A stretch of 64,000 bases of DNA from Dendrolimus kikuchii (Eukaryota > Arthropoda > Insecta > Lepidoptera > Lasiocampidae): the NCBI GenBank assembly GCA_019925095.2, contig CM034390.1, forward strand, positions 3,025,501 to 3,089,500. The letters run 5' to 3'. Below, piece after piece: positions 61,601 through 64,000 of this stretch. A program made the translations under genes and the position numbers. Every line of letters begins with the position of its first letter. Within the stretch, counting starts at the first letter, position 1. Below the pieces are notes generated by a model. The model was not told the DNA's origin, searched no databases, and saw only the letters and a program-made list of their open reading frames with translations.

Positions 61601-64000
61601 TCCAGTCGGAACTTTATGCACTCCTCAGGGCGGTGAATATGGCAAAAGATAGCAGCGAGTTGGAAATTAACATCATGAGCGACTCAAGATCTTCGCTCGA
61701 GCTGCTATCTAACCCAAAACCATATCACCCCCTAGCGAAGTCAATCCAAGAGGGCATAAAGAAAATCAATGCGGAAGGGAGGAGAGTGCGCTTATTCTGG
61801 ATCAGAGCCCATACGGGAACAGCTGGAAACGAGCGAGCCGACGAACTGGCTAAGCAGGCGGCGCTGGAGAGAAAGGATGCCCCCGACTATGACGAGCTAC
61901 CCATTTCCTACGTCAAGAAAAAGATCAGAGAGGAGTCTGTCCGCCTATGGCAGGACAGATATGACTCCTCCAGTACCGGGTCAGTGACTAAAACCTTCTT
62001 CCCTAACGTAGCCACAGCGTACCGCGTGGTGAGGAAGGAAAAACTGACCCATTTACAAGTACAGATCTTGACGGGACATGGCGCCATGGCGGAATATTTA
62101 CATCGGTTCAAGCTGAAAAGCAGTCCCGAATGTGAATGTGACCCCAATGTCAACGAGTCGGTGTGGCACATTGTTCTCGAGTGCCCACGTTTCTCGGCAA
62201 AGAGAATGGACTGCGAATCCCAAATTGGTGAGCCACTCACCAAGGATTCGTTGCACACCATCCTGGCAAACACCGAGGCAAGACCACACCTATTGGCGTT
62301 TTTCGACCACCTTATGGCTATAGTCTTCAACAGAAATAGCACATTACATAAACAAGTCATAACAGAGACCACACACACACAAGAAGACCCCCCTCAGTCA
62401 CAATCATCTACCCCACCACCCCCACCGGCGTTGCGCAGACTAAATCTGCAATACCATGGTGAGGAGGGAACACCGGGCATACGACTGAGAGGGGTAACAT
62501 TATTTATGGACTCCAATAAAGAAAAGATAGGCATTGCCTTCTGCGAAGCCCACGGCCGTAAAAACGTCACCATCTCACCGGGACTGGCAAGCCTCATAAA
62601 GGGCAGCACTACCAGAAACATCATGCGCCGCCGCGACTACGACTCGCTAGCGCAAGCGCAAATAGCCGGCATAGATTGTCGAATAGCGAGAGAGAGGGGG
62701 AAGGAGATCCTGCTATTCGACAAAGGCAATAACATCAGCCAATTTCTAAAAGCCAGGCAAGTGCTGACCGAACTATGGGGAGCTAGTACCGGTAGCCTGC
62801 ACACCCCGAGGAGAATCAGCTTGGATACCATGGTGGTCGGTTACGAAAGGGGACAGGTCAGTGACTACTGGGGAGCCGTACTGGCTTCCGAGTATCACGA
62901 GATAGTGGTTTACGAAAACAGGGGTGGAAACCTCAGTTTTCTTAAACCGTACCAGCCTGGCTCTGACGTACTCAACCCAATCGACCACAGAGGCCGTCAA
63001 CTACCACAAGAGGACGGGCTAAGTGGATCCGAGCGTCTCCAAAAGGAACTTGAGGCAGGATGGCAAGAAGCCAAGCAGAAGCCTTTAAAGCCTATCTCAA
63101 ACATAACTGCCTTAGTTTTCACGGAGCTGGCCACCAGGTCAGCCCTAAATGAGCCAACAACATCGGCTATAAGCATCTCAACTTTAAAAAACATAACGGT
63201 AGGAGATCCTCTCCTATCGAAAAGCATAACCAAACAACAAACTCTAACCCCACCCGTGAGGGAACCACCAAAGGCAAGATTAAAAGCCGATATGGGGATA
63301 GTGGAACCTCCAATCTTACTCACTCCAATGAAACCGAGTGACCATTGGGCAAACGCCTTCATCGAGTTTTTAGCAGTCTGTAGAGCAAACATCATCCTCA
63401 ACAAAAAGGTGGGCCAGTCCATCTTGGACACCTATAAGTTGGGAATCGACAGACTGCTTAAAACCAAACTTGAGACCGCAGAGGCAGCCGTGTACGACAA
63501 CGCCACCTCCACCGTGCTAGCGGGGGAGATGTCGGGGGAATACATGGCAGCCTACAACGCCACAGGCGGTCTGGTCATTTTGGACGAGGAGGAGAGGAAG
63601 AAAGGAGAGGAAGGGAAACTACGCTTCCTAACCCCCCCAGAGGATCCAGTGGTAGTGGTGATGAAGTCCACAAGGATAATGCTAGACGACAGAATCCTGG
63701 AAAAAGCTAAAACTTTGACCGAGGAATCTGCCGGAGGCAAACCCTTCGACGAATGGACCGTCCCCGACATCACCTGGATTAACGGCGTCCCGGGCTGCGG
63801 TAAAACAACAGCGATGCTCCGTGGCTTCAACACCAGCGAAGACACGGTCATCACAGCCACCAAGAAATCCGCAGAAGAAATACGGGAAAAGCTCCAACCC
63901 ATCCTAGGCGACGATGCCAAGGCCCGAGTGCGGACTATGGCCTCTTTCATAGTCAACGGGCTCACATCCACCTTTAGCCCGAAACGTCTCATCGTAGACG
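58588..64000 (+). CDS. ORF2: endonuclease, reverse transcriptase, RNase H, zinc finger and viral-type helicase (3' partial)
   Basis: One frame open from 58588 (after TAG at 58585) to the last base: 1804 codons, no stop. Residues count from 58588. Endonuclease 28-250: FVQANLQRS, VQEPY (E61), GGDVNAW (D162), SSDHN (D241, H242). Reverse transcriptase ~480-780: KKAPGPDGL, motif A SLDIEGAFD (D628), GCVQGSIGGPTFWN, motif C FADD (D718). RNase H ~965-1095 with all four acids: YTDGS (D970), QSELYAL (E1008), MSDSRSS (D1032), ERADELAKQA (D1085). Finger CEC-x9-H-x4-C 1182-1199. Residues ~1230-1725 unassigned. Superfamily 1 helicase begins ~1730: Walker A GVPGCGKTT (K1739); LIVD precedes the last base g, which fits the Glu of motif II. 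Replicates the element; the helicase may unwind RNA or counter silencing (inference). First AUG is 58795, inside the endonuclease. Confidence 0.92.

Larger units (their letters stand above)
55205..64000 (+). mobile_element. R1-type LINE carrying a superfamily 1 helicase (continues past window)
   Basis: Plus-strand retrotransposon: ~1.3-kb leader, gag-like ORF1 (56550-58616) and an ORF2 open from 58588 to the window end. Composition changes near 55.2 kb to C/A-rich sequence, which I take as the approximate 5' limit; no target duplication can be checked as the 3' end is not included. No 28S rDNA flanks it, so it is not in the classic R1 site. Both ORFs lack disablements in the part visible. Confidence 0.88.

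Noticed and set aside
63700..64000. Independent endogenous viral element
   Set aside because: The helicase segment is in the same uninterrupted frame as the LINE endonuclease, RT and RNase H, so it is part of the LINE protein rather than a separate viral insertion.

Overview
This window looks like a eukaryotic, AT-rich, repeat-saturated chromosome segment, most likely from an insect and probably a moth or butterfly (Lepidoptera). The grounds are its repeat families: RTE-, Jockey-, CR1- and R1-type LINEs, tRNA-headed SINEs, Penelope-like ends and foldback elements, several of which I associate with lepidopteran genomes. I found no convincing host gene, rRNA gene or functional tRNA gene. The species cannot be named from the sequence alone.

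Layout. 1-35 kb is a mosaic of short, often nested repeats. It holds many copies of a ~300-bp LINE 3' end ('family A') and of a 5'-truncated RTE LINE ('family B', tails of ATGT repeats, 10-13 bp target-site duplications). It also holds tandem arrays at 6.06-7.15 kb (5 x ~218 bp), 23.5-24.2 kb (4 x 154 bp) and 28.8-29.6 kb (5 x 159 bp), a hAT-type MITE at 32.2 kb, SINEs and foldbacks. 35.4-38.8 kb is a Jockey-like LINE on the minus strand with an intact 631-codon gag-like ORF1 and a gutted ORF2. 45.3-49.9 kb is a CR1-group LINE on the minus strand with both ORFs open (264 and 978 codons), possibly recently active.

The main discovery is at the right end. From about 55.2 kb a plus-strand R1-type LINE runs off the window. 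After a long untranslated leader it has a gag-like ORF1 (56550-58616). A very long second frame then stays open from 58588 to the last base (over 1800 codons, no stop seen) and is easy to miss because it has no stop in the window and no AUG near its start. In order it encodes an apurinic-type endonuclease, a reverse transcriptase, an RNase H with all four acidic residues, a Cys/His finger, about 500 residues of unassigned sequence, and the start of a superfamily 1 helicase of the kind found in plus-strand RNA viruses. The window stops inside the helicase motif II. I recall a 2015 report (Lazareva and co-workers) of insect R1 LINEs carrying such a helicase, so the class is probably not new, but the unassigned region and the AUG-less ORF1/ORF2 junction deserve attention.

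Together, the intact LINEs supply the enzymes for target-primed reverse transcription. The short copies are their 5'-truncated products or parasites of related machinery. The density of nested fragments in both orientations fits heterochromatin or a transposon graveyard, possibly a piRNA-type locus; that last point is inference.
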